A DNA stretch of 64,000 nt, taken from NCBI RefSeq assembly GCF_029931775.1, contig NC_079322.1:24626542-24690541 (forward strand), read 5' to 3'. The number at the start of each line of letters is the position of its first letter. The stretch's first letter is position 1. Below are positions 1 to 10,080 of this stretch, piece by piece. The notes beneath the pieces were generated by a model, which worked only from the letters and a program-made list of their open reading frames with translations, made no database searches and was not told the origin of the DNA. The stretch comes from Euleptes europaea. Its lineage: Eukaryota > Chordata > Lepidosauria > Squamata > Sphaerodactylidae. A program made the translations under genes and the position numbers.

Positions 1-1242
1 CACTGGATATTACCTCTTTAAGACCTTCAAAACAGCAGGAGGGGGAATTATGAGATGATGGCTGCCAGGTTGTAAGATACAAGCTGAGTGTTTCTCTCTT
101 CCTCCCTCCTATTGCATCTATTTAAAGCCAGGGTGTGGCTGGAAGTATGAACAGAAGGGCCAAGAGCCTTGAGTCTCAGCCTACGGCCCTGGTTTTGATG
201 GTCTAACTTGGTAGGCGTCAGTCCAAAATGTTTTCTATACGGTTTTCTTTAAACTAGTTTATATCATGACATATTGCATTTTTGTACAATACTTTGGATC
301 CCCGCTGGGGAGAAAAGTGGGCTGAAATATATGAAAGAAATAGGGTTGCCAAGTGCCCAGTGGTGGCGGGTAAAATCCCGCCAATCCACTGGGCTGCCCG
401 CCAGCCAGCTGATGGCCAACTGGCACTGTGGGCGCGCTCGCACACACGCGCACACATCACTTTTAGGTATACTATTGTGGGAAGAGGGTCTCTTTAAAAT
501 TTGCATCCTGATATTTTTTATATATATCTAGATAGCCCCGCTCCCCCCAACTATGCAAACAATCCTATTATGTTAGTGGCTGGCCCTATTTTACTGCTGT
601 AGTAAAAGGGACCATTTACTTATGGAAGGAGGTACAGGTACAACAGGGAATAGTGTCAGCTTCAGTGGTGTATTTGAATGATGTTCTGTAGCGTTAAAGC
701 TAAATTCGGTATCTAGTAACAATACAGAGAAACTAAGCAAAGTGCCTATTGAATTATTGTATATCTTAATACCTTAATAATATCATATTCTTTAGTCAGT
801 AGGTGTTGGATAGCAAAATTTGAATGTTTTATTCTCATAAAATATAGATCCTTTCCCAAACTCACTTTACATGCAGATTATCTCACAAGCAGAAAGTTCA
901 TAGTATTTTTTCTCCCTGGTAACTGTGCTCGACATTAGCCCACGCTAATTTTGTCCTGACGAGTTATCATGTAAAAATAACCGCCCCATACTTCTCAAGT
1001 AGGAGGTGGCACGCCTTAATGCTGATCTTCCAACCATGTTAGAAAGATGAAACATGCCACAGAATTCCACAACATTGAACATATGCTTAATTTAAGAAGA
1101 TATTGACTATTTTCACTAAAGTTGCTTTTTTAATTTTAGAGGAAAATGGAAAATACAGATTTTCAGTAGGAGTGGCACTGAGTTCAAATCCCCCTCAAGC
1201 ACAAGGTTACCATGAGCCAATGACTTCTTCTTCAGTCTAACA
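1..1242. other. Intergenic, no host gene seen; repeat scraps
   Basis: No exon-like or conserved coding sequence is visible. Positions about 285-343 resemble the 3' end of the local tRNA-SINE family (CCCCGCTGGGGAGAAAAG followed by ATATATGAAAG). Position 345 begins with TAGGGTTGCCAAG, the end sequence of the hAT-like family found throughout this region; only the first 120 bp or so of that copy can be followed. The remainder (about 470-1242) is AT-rich and unassigned. Confidence 0.6.
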
Positions 1243-1438
1243 CAGAGGTTCCCAAACATTTCGGGCCACCGCCCCCTTGGTTCCACAAACTCAACCCCAG
1301 CGCCGCCTACCCTATCCAACAACACAGTTGAAAGAGCCCAACTCTAGCGACCCCTGCTGCCTCCTTGCCTCTTAGTGCCCCCTTAGGTAATCCTACTGCC
1401 TCCCAAGGGGAAGGTACTGTTCACTTTAGGAACCACTG
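1243..1438. mobile_element. Short non-autonomous hAT-like element, 196 bp
   Basis: The ends are inverted, CAGAGGTTCCCAAAC at the left and GGAACCACTG at the right. They are flanked by a near-perfect 8-bp duplication, GTCTAACA (1235-1242) and GTCTAACC (1439-1446). Eight-base duplications and CAG...CTG ends are typical of hAT transposons. There is no coding capacity. Confidence 0.75.
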
Positions 1439-1446
1439 GTCTAACC

Positions 1447-1947
1447 TATCACATGGGTGTTCTCAGCAGAAAATTGGAAGAGGGGAAACTCACCTCAGCT
1501 CCATGAGGAAGGGTTGGATTTAAAAAAAATGCCCCTCATAAAAGAAGACAATTAGAGTATAAGCAAGATGATTTATGATTTCCCCAAACAGTAGGGAATC
1601 CACCTTCAGAAATCTCAACTTTTCCACATCTTGTGGGCTCCCTGTTTCCCTGAGCAGTAAGAAATTCTGGGAGGAATGCTTCCTGGGTTGGATCCCTTTG
1701 GTGGTCAGATTGCTGAAGAAGACGTACGATTAAAAAAAACACCGATTCAAAAATATACAGTTGGAGACAAAGGGGTGTTCCTACAGGGGAGCAGATCTGC
1801 CACCCCACATTAGATCCCCAGAGAAACAGAGACACCCTGCATCTCAAGGTCAAAGTCAAAGTCAAATTTATTGTTTAAGGCCATAGGACATTACAATCTA
1901 AAACAATGTAACATCAGCCGCTGCTTTGCACTGGGCCTGGGTTTTCC
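1447..1947. other. Unassigned intergenic sequence
   Basis: No supportable feature. A short GTCAAA-type tandem stretch lies at about 1845-1867, followed by a TTTATTG-containing segment that looks like the tail of an unidentified retroelement. Confidence 0.4.
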
Positions 1948-2165
1948 TCTCAGGGCTATGGCTCAGTGGTAGAGCATCTGTTTGGCATGCAGAAGGACCC
2001 AGGTTCAATCCCCGGCATCTCCAGTTAAAGGGACTAGGCAAATAGGTGATGTGAAAGACCTCACCCTGAGACCCTGGAGAGCTGCTGCCAGTCTGAGTAG
2101 ACAATACTGACTCTGATGGACCAAGGGTCTGATTCAGTATTTGGCAGCTTCATGTGTTCATGTGT
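1948..2165 (+). repeat. tRNA-derived SINE (family with GGCTATGGCTCAGTGGTAGAG head)
   Basis: The head carries an A-box-like GGCTCAGTGGTAGAGCATC and a B-box-like GGTTCAATCCC, as in a tRNA. The body is shared with copies at 5336-5528, 13850-14040, 39455-39572 and 43168-43374. It ends near GGCAGCTTCATGTGTTC. It is a retrotransposed pol III element, not a functional tRNA gene. Confidence 0.85.
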
Positions 2166-2246
2166 ACTGTTTTCCCTGGGAGAAGGGGTCGGAGCCTCGG
2201 TGTGTCCTGAATTTTTTAAAAAATATCTGGCAACCCTAATGGTGGT

Positions 2247-2489
2247 TAGGGTTGCTAGCTCCGGGTTGGGAAATACCTGGAGATTTTGGGGGCGGAGCCT
2301 GAGGAGGGTGGGTTTGGAGATCTCCAGCCGATAGAGATCAGTCCACCTGGAGAAAATGGCCACTTTGGCCATTGGACTTTATGGCATTGAATCCCCCCTC
2401 CAAACTCCACCCCCCAAAAAACCTCCCACTGATGGTGAAGAGGGACCTGGCAAGCCTATCCAGCCACCATCTGGAGGTTGGCAACCCTA
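2247..2489. mobile_element. hAT-like non-autonomous element (TAGGGTTGCC family)
   Basis: TAGGGTTGC begins the copy and GGCAACCCTA ends it. Identical 8-bp duplications, ATGGTGGT, lie at 2239-2246 and 2490-2497. A stray GGCAACCCTA just left of the first duplication is the end of another, mostly lost copy, so this insertion hit or abutted an older relative. The internal order of blocks suggests a rearranged or hybrid copy. Confidence 0.85.
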
Positions 2490-2529
2490 ATGGTGGTGTC
2501 TGCTTCGAAATTCAAGTTGCTGTTTTGGC

Positions 2530-2787
2530 TAGGGTTGCCAGGTGCCCGTTGGTGGCGGGCAAACCCCCGGCAATTGACCCCTCTGCCCGCCGATCAGCAG
2601 GAAAACGTGCACGAGCGCATCACTTCCGGTTAAGAACTGGAAGTTCCGCTTCGCGAGGGCCTTATACCTCTTAGTTTGAGTGGTAAAGGGCCACGTTATC
2701 ACTCAAACTAAGAGGTAAAGGCTCTTAGCAAGGCGGCTTACTTGCAAAAGCCTCCCGCCTGAGGAGAAGAGGGACCTGGCAACCTCA
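2530..2787. mobile_element. Longer variant of the TAGGGTTGCC hAT-like family, with a stem-loop
   Basis: The left end TAGGGTTGCCAGG and right end CTGGCAACCTCA are flanked by GTTTTGGC (2522-2529) and GTTTTGTC (2788-2795). The interior differs from the common form and contains a hairpin, CCTCTTAGTTTGAGTG paired with CACTCAAACTAAGAGG, at about 2668-2716. The partial copy at 345-470 begins with the same variant sequence. Confidence 0.75.
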
Positions 2788-2795
2788 GTTTTGTC

Positions 2796-3440
2796 ACACA
2801 CTATTTCTGTTCCTCACGTGTGCAGGGTGTGAGGGTCAGCCATCCCCAAAGTCTGATGAGTGCTGGAACAGAGCCTTTGGGTGACAATTATCCCCCATTG
2901 AGGAAATACCCACAGTTGTTGAGTCATCAGAGGTCCCGGCTGCAGTTCATTGGGGCCAAACTATGCATACCAATCAGACATCAAACCCACAACATGCAGA
3001 TGGCAAAGATATTTTACCAAACTCCCGCTCTGAAGGAAGCAGCGAGATTACTAGCATAATCCTAGAGTCTCTTGAGTTGCTGCCAACCGTCTCTGTGTAG
3101 CTCAAGCCTGTTTCCCATGCAGTCCTTTCAGCCCTTATGTTTCCTGGCTGCTGCTAACCTGTTTTCTGACTGCTGTAATATATGCCAAGTTGCCACAGCT
3201 CCCATGAGATGACTGGCAGGCCCAAAATAGCTACAGGACAGTGTACGTCAAGCCACATCCTTTCCCTCTTTCCTCCCTCATGTTGCTGGCATGCCACCAC
3301 AATACTGATGCCTTCTTTTAACTCAAAACTGGCAAAATCCACATTAGTTCAGCAGCAGCAAAGCCTGAGCAAATGTGACAATGTTAACCTCCCGCCCCTC
3401 AAGATTAAATCTTGGTTTCTCCTGCAAAGGATCTGGAATA
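2796..3440. other. Unassigned intergenic sequence
   Basis: No exon, RNA gene or recognisable repeat can be supported here. The open frames are short and lack any familiar motif. Confidence 0.4.
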
Positions 3441-3448
3441 GTAATCCG

Positions 3449-3640
3449 TAGGGTTGCCAATCTCCAGATACTAGCTGGAGATCTCCCACTGTTACAACTG
3501 ATCTCCAGGCAATAGAGATCAGTTCACATGGAGAAAATGGCCGCTTTGGCAATCGGACTCTATGGCACTGAAGTCCCTCCCTCCTCAGGCTCCTCCCCAA
3601 AAATCTCCAGGTATTTCCCAACCTGGAGCTGGGAACACTA
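3449..3640. mobile_element. hAT-like non-autonomous element (TAGGGTTGCC family)
   Basis: The left end TAGGGTTGCCAATCTCC and a decayed right end GGGAACACTA are flanked by GTAATCCG (3441-3448) and GTAATCCA (3641-3648). The interior is the common form, including a GATCTCC/GGAGATC palindromic segment and CACATGGAGAAAATGGCCGC. Confidence 0.8.
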
Positions 3641-3937
3641 GTAATCCACGCCAGCCCATCTGGATCAGTTTAGAGCAGGGACGGGCAGCTGCAGGCCTGT
3701 GCGTGTCAGTTGCAGCTCAACAAGCAATTTGTATCTGGGTACAAGACAACTCTATACGTGTTAATCACAGGATGGCAGCCATATTGCTCCTAGTTTTCAC
3801 TTGTAAGGAAAATAAAACTGTCCTCAAAAGCAGCGGGTGAGGTAGTGGTTCATCACATTCAAGGATCTTTTGATTTTTCATGCCCACCGTAAGTAGGGAG
3901 AGCTTACTGTTTACTGTTTTGATGACCCATTAAAACC

Positions 3938-4137
3938 AGTGTGGTGTAGTGGTTAGAGAGTGACTAGGATCTGGGAGACCCAGATTCCAATACCCACTCT
4001 GTCGTGGAAGCTCAGTGCATGACCTTGGGCTAGTCACACACTCTCAGACTAACCTACCTCACAGGGTTGTTGTGAGGATAAAATAGAGGAGAAGAGAACG
4101 ATGTAAATCATTTTGGGTCCCCATCGGGGAGAGAGGC
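3938..4137 (+). repeat. tRNA-derived SINE (GTGTAGTGGTTAGAG head)
   Basis: The tRNA-like head GTGGTGTAGTGGTTAGAG and B-box region are followed by GACCTTGGGCTAGTCACAC, CTCACAGGGTTGTTGTGAGG and GGGTCCCCATCGGGGAGAG. Other copies are on the minus strand at 9852-10080, 12665-12895, 23190-23365 (very decayed), 34806-34985 and 45705-45930, and on the plus strand at 20930-21140. Confidence 0.85.
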
Positions 4138-4139
4138 AG

Positions 4140-5300
4140 AGTATGCTGCATTTAGACATCCAGTTCTATTTCTGTCATCTTCTGCTTTTGCTTCTTGTCT
4201 GTCTTTGGCAGTTTCACCAGTCATCCATCGAGGCTTTTCATTTCTTCTGGTGCAAATCAATTCTTTACATGGTCTTTAAACGCTTAGGGATGTTTAGATT
4301 GTATTTTGGCACTATGAATGTTTTGGTGTTTTTCTTCAGCTTTATTCTAATTTTTGATATTAACAGTTCATTTTCTGTACCACAATCAGCTCCTGGTCTT
4401 GTTTTAGCAGCGAATAGAACTTCTCCATCTTCTGCTTCCTATTATGTAACCTATTTGATTTCTATATTGGGGATGTCCGTGTATACAATTATCTATATGG
4501 TTCTTGTAGGTTATCCAGGCTGTGTGACCGTGGTCTTGGTATTTTCTTTCCTGCCGTTTCACCAGCAGCTGTGGCAGGCATCTTCAGAGGAGTAACACAG
4601 CTGCTGGCGAAACGTCAGGAAAGAAAATACCAAGACCACGGTCACACAGCCTGGATAACCTACAAGAACCAATGAACTCAGACCGTGAAAGCCTTCGACA
4701 ATTGTCTATATGGTTGCCTGAAACGTATTTGGAATGAACAGATTTGTTGTCTTCATGGAATTCTATTAGTTGCTCTCCTGCTTCATTTCGTGCTCCTAGC
4801 CCAGATCTGCCAACAATATTTAATTCTGCTGTTTTCTACTTTTGCGTTCCAGTCACCTATGATTATCAGCACATCCTGTTAGGTGTGTAATCAATTTCAA
4901 TTTAAATTAGGTGCGTGTGATCAATTTCTTCCTGGACACTTGCATAAAAGCTTTCAATTTCTCTCTCGTCAGCATCTGCAGTTGGGGCATAAACTTGAAT
5001 GATGGCTGTGTTGATAGGCTTTCCCTGAAGTCTGAGTGATGTTATGCAGTCAGACTTTGCATTACAGCTCCTGATTGCCTGAGCTACATCTCGCCTCACT
5101 ATTAAAGCCATTCCCTTTCTTCTGCTTTTGTCATTCCCTGACTAAAACACTTTGTAATTTTTTGACTGAAAATGTCCTAATCATGTGCACTTTAGTTCAC
5201 TCACTCCCAGGATTACAATGTTTCATCGCTCCCTTTCTGGTTTTACAATTTCAAATGTACCTTGATTCATACTTCTCACATTCCATGTTCCTATTATACG
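4140..5300 (-). mobile_element. RTE/BovB LINE fragment, endonuclease region
   Basis: The minus strand carries the BovB endonuclease domain. One open piece at 4902-5111 reads INTAIIQVYAPTADADERE, the typical RTE/BovB endonuclease stretch (compare IQVYAPT in bovine BovB), followed by SFYASVQEEIDHT. Sequence on both sides continues the same LINE but is decayed. The element is interrupted at 4501-4697 by a fold-back insertion with a 16-bp target duplication, described separately. No complete ORF survives. Confidence 0.8.
4501..4697. mobile_element. Fold-back retroelement insertion with 16-bp target duplication
   Basis: Two arms of about 75 bp are near-perfect inverted copies. The left runs from TTCTTGTAGGTTATCCAGG to CAGCAGCTGTGG and the right from ACACAGCTGCTGGCGAAACG to CCTGGATAACCTACAAGAA. 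They are separated by about 20 bp (4574-4591). The insertion is flanked by ACAATTATCTATATGG (4485-4500) and ACAATTGTCTATATGG (4698-4713) and splits a BovB relic. The arm sequence is a widespread squamate repeat which I associate with Penelope-like element ends; that assignment is from memory and uncertain. Confidence 0.75.
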
Positions 5301-5335
5301 TGTCTGTGTGTGTGGGGGGGGGGGGATTGCATCTA

Positions 5336-5528
5336 TGAACACATGAGGCTGCCTTGTACTGAATCAGACCCTTGGTCCATCAAAGTCAGTATTGTCTACT
5401 CAGACCAGCAGCGGCTCTCCAGGTTCTTTCACACTACCTACTTGCCTGGTCCCTTTAACTGGAGATGCCGGGGATTGAATTTGGGACCTTCTGCGTGCCA
5501 AGCAGATGCTCTACCACTGAGCTATTCC
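5336..5528 (-). repeat. tRNA-derived SINE, minus strand
   Basis: This is the reverse complement of the family at 1948-2165. The tRNA-like head GCTCAGTGGTAGAGCATCTG reads on the minus strand near 5505-5525 and the tail is near 5336. It directly follows a TG/G-rich simple repeat at 5301-5327. Confidence 0.85.
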
Positions 5529-5896
5529 CCTTCCCCATTCACACCAACGACAGGACATCCTTTCAGCTTTAATCCAGTTGCGTGGTTAAGAATAGCACTA
5601 CTCGAACTTATCCTCTGCTCTTCCCCAGTAGCTAATTGAGTGCCCTCTGGCCTGGGGGTCCTGTCTTCTAGCACTATATCTTTTTTCCATTTCAGATTGT
5701 CTCATCATAGGGTTTTCAAGGTCACAGATGGTCAGAAGTGGTTTACCATTGCCTTCTTCTACGCAATATTAACCAGGGTTAACCGAAGTGGCACTCCCGT
5801 TATCTACTAAATATCCTCTGCCAGTGTCACTTTCCACTACTGCTGCTGCCCAGTAGCCAACCTTCAAGGATTCTTCCACCACCACCACCACTGGAA
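5529..5896. other. Unassigned intergenic sequence
   Basis: No supportable gene. There is a short CCA/ACC trinucleotide run at about 5877-5892. Confidence 0.4.
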
Positions 5897-6013
5897 CTTG
5901 AGGAATTGAAAGGCACTAAGGCAGAATTCAGGAGCCCCGTGGTGCAGAGCGGTAAGCTGCAGTACTGCAGTCAAAAGCTCTGCTCACGACCTGAGTTTAA
6001 TCCCGACAGAAGT
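5897..6013 (+). repeat. Truncated Sauria-type SINE with 32-bp flank, one arm of an inverted duplication
   Basis: The SINE head GGAGCCCCGTGGTGCAGAG and B-box region GAGTTTAATCCC stop after TCCCGACAGAAGT. The whole 117-bp segment, including about 32 bp of non-SINE flank (GGCACTAAGGCAGAATT), is matched in reverse at 7435-7551. Confidence 0.8.
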
Positions 6014-7203
6014 CTGTTCTCTTTTGCTGATTGATTCCTGAAGGGGGTGGATGCATCTTAGTCTGGTGTCTCAGCTGTGACCATGCTGCCTTGAGCGACT
6101 TTGCTAGTGGAATTACTGTCCCCATTTTGCCTCCGTTTGCAAGTAGAGGATATCTTTCAGCCTCACCCTTTGGGGCTTCCTAGAAGATAAATATCGGAAC
6201 ATAGACAAATATATGTTTTCAGTGCACATCAAAGTAGACTCATGCACCCTGCCACCATGAAGTGTGGTGCACAACCTGCCATTTCACATACTTGGTTCAT
6301 TTAGAACTGTTGAGGGCATATTATAAGGCAGTTGTGTTTTCCTAGTATATCTTTATCCTAAATAAATAAATGAATCCTGTTTTAAAACCAGTTCTTAGAG
6401 AGTATTCAGCAGGAGGAGGAGAGTCATCACAATGTGTTTTGGAGTTTGCACAACAACAGAAGTGTCAGAAGTACACAAGAGTATCCCTATTTTCACCGGA
6501 TATGTTGGAGGGCAACAATATAATATTTTAAATCTGGCTCTGCTTTCAAACCTGGTTGTTAATGTGGGATGTGAGTCACACCAACCCAACAGGGTGTATG
6601 TAGCTGGAAGCAGTTTTTAGAAGAGGGCAGAAGAACAAAAATATGGGAGAGAATGTAAAGCTGGAGTTCTGATTTGGCCTGGGGAATTTTTTAGGACTTT
6701 AGGAGGATTAGTTACTGAATGAAAGCCTGGTACTGTCTGTCTTTTGCTTTACCCTATAATGCATAGTCCACCTGTACATTTCTAAATAGATGTTATCACT
6801 GGCCATATTAACTATGGAGGAACCACCATTCAGCTGCCCCAGCTGCTGCCACCCTCTCTAGCGGACAGCAGTTGGGGCCCCCGCTGACCACTGGGCAGCT
6901 GCCGTGGTTGTCCCTACCTGCCCTCCTCCACCTGCACAGCCAGCTGCCTTAGCAGTGTTGCCAGCTGGTTTGCCAGGCTGCAGCTGCAGGGAAAGAAGGC
7001 ATCACACACATACACACAAGCAGTGAACTTGTGCTCCTTCTTCTTGCCAGGGGTCCATGCAGCAGCTGTCCTCAAACTGCACCAGCACAGTAGCAACAGA
7101 CAGTCACAGGTACGTGATGATTCAGGTGCTGTCCATTCCAAGATGGATGGGGAGGGGAAAGCCTTCTTAAGAGGTCTGAGACCTTGTATGTGCTGGCAAA
7201 TTT
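6014..7203. other. Unassigned intergenic sequence
   Basis: No exon or named repeat is recognised. Positions 6814-7180 are moderately GC-rich and Leu/Ala/Cys-biased in several frames at once, as expected of composition and not of coding sequence. No splice-flanked conserved protein is visible. Confidence 0.4.
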
Positions 7204-7215
7204 AATTCTGCCTTA

Positions 7216-7519
7216 AAGGTAAAAGTTAAGTCCCCTTTGCAAGCACCGGGGTCATTCCTGACCCATGGGGTGACATCATATCCCGACGTTTACTAGGCAG
7301 ATTATGTTTACGGGGTGGTTTGCCATTGCCATCCCCAGTCATCTACACTTTGCCCCCAGCAAGCTGGGTACTCATTTTACTGACCTCGGAAGGATGGAAG
7401 GCTGAGTCAACCTTGAGCTGGCTACCTGAAACCGACTTCCGTCGGGATCAAACTCAGGTCGTGAGCAGAGCTTTTGACTGCAGTACTGCAGCTTACCACT
7501 CTGCGCTATGGGGCTCCTG
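7216..7519 (-). repeat. Full-length Sauria-type SINE, 304 bp
   Basis: The tRNA-derived head reads on the minus strand (GGAGCCCCATAGCGCAGAG). The 3' part resembles BovB LINE tails (GTCGGGATATGATGTCACC and a final ACTTTTACCT-like tail). Perfect 12-bp target duplications, AATTCTGCCTTA, lie at 7204-7215 and 7520-7531. Such SINEs are thought to borrow the BovB reverse transcriptase through the shared 3' end. Confidence 0.9.
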
Positions 7520-7551
7520 AATTCTGCCTTAGTGCCTTTAAATTCCTCAAG

Positions 7552-8046
7552 TGTATGATTACAATGAAGGTAGTCTTGTGTTTATAGGTGGGACAGCTGC
7601 ATTTTGGCAGGGGGGAGTGATTTCTCATCTCCATGGCATTATTTCTATAACTTGCCCAAACATAGATCTGTGTCTCTAATGCTGATTATTAAATTAATGG
7701 TAAGTCGGGGACTTCCTGTGTTCTTGTTCAAACTGGTTTGAGCATGAATAAAGGGGGCCTGGCATCCTTGAATTGTTCCTAGAACCCCAGAATCATTAGG
7801 ACCTCCCTGGTTTCAAACATACTTTCATTGTCCTGTCCTCCAAAGGAAACCCTGTAAGGATTACACTGAACATTTAACTTCTTGACAGAATGAAAAGCAT
7901 AGGTCAAACAATTCCAAAAACAATCTGCCCTGAAGTTTCAGACTAGTGAATGGATTGGCAGAATCTAAAAGCAGGCAGCCCCCAGAGGGTTTATGGGTCG
8001 GGGGAAGGTGTGATCTTGAGCCCCCACTCCCACCACTACCCTGACA
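7552..8046. other. Unassigned intergenic sequence
   Basis: There is no supportable gene or repeat. The open frames are short and show no known motif. Confidence 0.4.
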
Positions 8047-8261
8047 AGGACATAAGAACACAAGAAAGGCCCTGCTGGATCAGACCAAGGCCCATCAAGT
8101 CCAGCAGTCTGTTCACACAGTGGCCAACCAGGTGCCTCTAGGAAGCCCCCAAACAAGACGACTGCAGCAGCACCATCCTGCCTGTGTTCCACAGCACCCA
8201 AAATAATAGGCATGCTCCTCTGATACTAGAGAGAATAGGTATGCAACATGACTAGTATCCA
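8047..8261 (-). mobile_element. L2/CR1-type LINE 3' end
   Basis: Reading GGCCCTGCTGGATCAGACCA, then CCAGCAGTCTGTTCACACAG and GTGGCCAACCAGGTGCCTC on the plus strand, this is the reverse complement of the common amniote LINE tail that ends 'tggactagatggacc...'. A second copy is at 24912-25140, and the opposite-strand form with more body is at 13180-13468. Confidence 0.7.
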
Positions 8262-8609
8262 TTTGACTGAGTGTGTGTAAAAGAAACTGGGGCAATAGAT
8301 GTAACGATTCTTATATGCACATATTCTTGCAGGCGGCTCCTCACTGCTTTTGAACAAAAGGGCTATCCCTACTGATTCCCACAGCAAAGATGGCTATTCA
8401 TCATGGTTAGGACAGGTCCCGCTATGTCACAATTACATGCTGAGATCAGGGTCCTCTTACACTCTAACATACTTGTTCCTCAAAACTCTGCTCACTGGAA
8501 TGCTTGACTTTCGGTTTAAAGGAGCAAAGCTAGGGAAAAGGCAGCAGTATGCGTGGGAGCTGAGGCCAGTCCCAGTTCCAGTGGGCCCCTGTATGCAAAT
8601 GAGCATTTA
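8262..8609. other. Unassigned intergenic sequence
   Basis: Nothing supportable is seen; the sequence has mixed composition and no conserved motif. Confidence 0.35.
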
Positions 8610-9765
8610 GGCGTAAGTTGATTATAGCTTTGGACGCGTCTTCAAGGCAAGCTGTTAAATAAGGAGCTACGGATAGGGGAACAGCCTTATCTTTACGAGA
8701 CAGCAAATATGTTCAATGATAATCGAATTAACATTCTGGAAAGTGTGAGATCAGCGGAGTAATAAAAGAAGATCTTATAAGAGAATATAAATCACAACTG
8801 AATGAAAAAGTGTGTGTTTCTGTCTTTGCCTTTCCCACAGGGGCAGGCTCTCTGCTCAATTGGACTATCTGAGAATCTGCCAAATAATACATTGAGGGGT
8901 AAGGCGTTATGTCCGTCCAAGAAGAAAAATCTTTGGAGAGGTTGGAATAGTTAAGAATTGTAAATAATCTGGAAGCACTGGAAAAGGTGGGGTGCTCAGT
9001 CCCCAGAAAGAGAGTGTACATTTCTTTTTGGCATCACTAAATAATTCTATATGGTCCCATCATTCTAAATCATAACTAAAGGGAGGTCTGAGGGAAAACT
9101 TGGATAGAGAATCTGTAAGCTTGAAATTCTTTCATCTACTGTCTTTGTTCAATAAGACACAAAAGGGTAGAGTTCATTGTATTTTAAAAGATCAGGAAGA
9201 AAATTGTGGTCTAGTAGGAAAAATCTGAATTTCACCACAGCTTTCCATGCTGACAAAGAGATGGAGCCAAGACCGTCCTCTAAATATAAGTTGGAATTTG
9301 AAATACAATTAGGCGCTTGAAAGATGGCGCGTAGGAATTTTGATTGCAGAGATTCAATGTTAGAGGAAAGAGCAGGAAACCAAATTGGAGCTCCATAAAG
9401 CAGAAAGGATCTGATTTTTGCCTTATAGACTTCCAGAGCAAAAGGAATAAATTACTCTCCAGAATAATAAAATAATGTAATAATTGCAGCTAAATGTTCT
9501 TTACTAAACTTAAGAAGACAAAATAATGAAATTTCCACTTATTGGAAGAGGCAAAATGAAAGCCTAAATAGTTGAAATTTGACACTTGCTCAATCTTATG
9601 CCATCAAGAATCCAGGGGTTTACTTTTCTCCATGGTGAATATTTCTGGAAACACATTATTTTGGATTTAGCATAATTAACAGTAAGCAAATTATCATGAC
9701 AGTGCAAAATAAAAAGCTTGGAGAAGATGTTTTAATCATACCATCAAGCAAGAAAGAAGGGATGC
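8610..9765 (-). mobile_element. Decayed non-LTR retrotransposon, C-terminal coding part
   Basis: On the minus strand, pieces of a LINE ORF2 C-terminus are legible. One at about 9400-9300 reads LYGAPIWFPALSSNIESLQ, then FLRAIFQAPNCISN, then GLGSISLSAWKAVVKFR, the layout seen downstream of LINE reverse transcriptases. Near 8700-8620 it reads AVPLSVAPYLTACLEDASKA and INLRLNAHL. Several stops and frame changes break it. It may belong to the same family as the relic at 15020-15785. Confidence 0.65.
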
Positions 9766-9851
9766 AGAGAGCTGAGGCAGCAGCCCCTTGGTTTCCAGGG
9801 GCCCAGGGTAAATTGCTCCAAATACCCTGCTCTGACTAAATTAATTCACTT

Positions 9852-10080
9852 GTGTTTTATTTATTTATTTTACTTCATTTATACCCCCTTTCTCCCCAAT
9901 AGGGAACAAAAGCAGCATACATTGTTCTCCTCTTTTCCATTTTATCCTCATTACAACCCTGCTGGGTTTGTGTGACTGGCCTAGGGTCACCCAGCAAGCT
10001 TCCATGGCAGAGTGGGGACTTGAACCTGGGTCTCCCAGATCCTAGCCCAATATTTCATCCAGGACACTACACTAGTTTTA
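9852..10080 (-). repeat. tRNA-derived SINE, minus strand
   Basis: It runs from TTTATTTATTTTACTTC (the element's tail) through CTCCCCAATAGGGAAC, GGGTCACCCAGCAAGCTTCC and GGTCTCCCAGATCCTAG to the tRNA-like head near 10070. It is the same family as 3938-4137. Confidence 0.85.

Noticed and set aside
1948-2165. Functional tRNA gene from the A- and B-box-like head
   Set aside because: The same head plus body recurs five times with SINE structure, and I could not fold a proper cloverleaf with a CCA-ready acceptor stem.
4113-4595. 160-codon plus-strand hydrophobic frame as a membrane protein
   Set aside because: It is the antisense of a BovB LINE; the hydrophobic look comes from the reversed coding strand.
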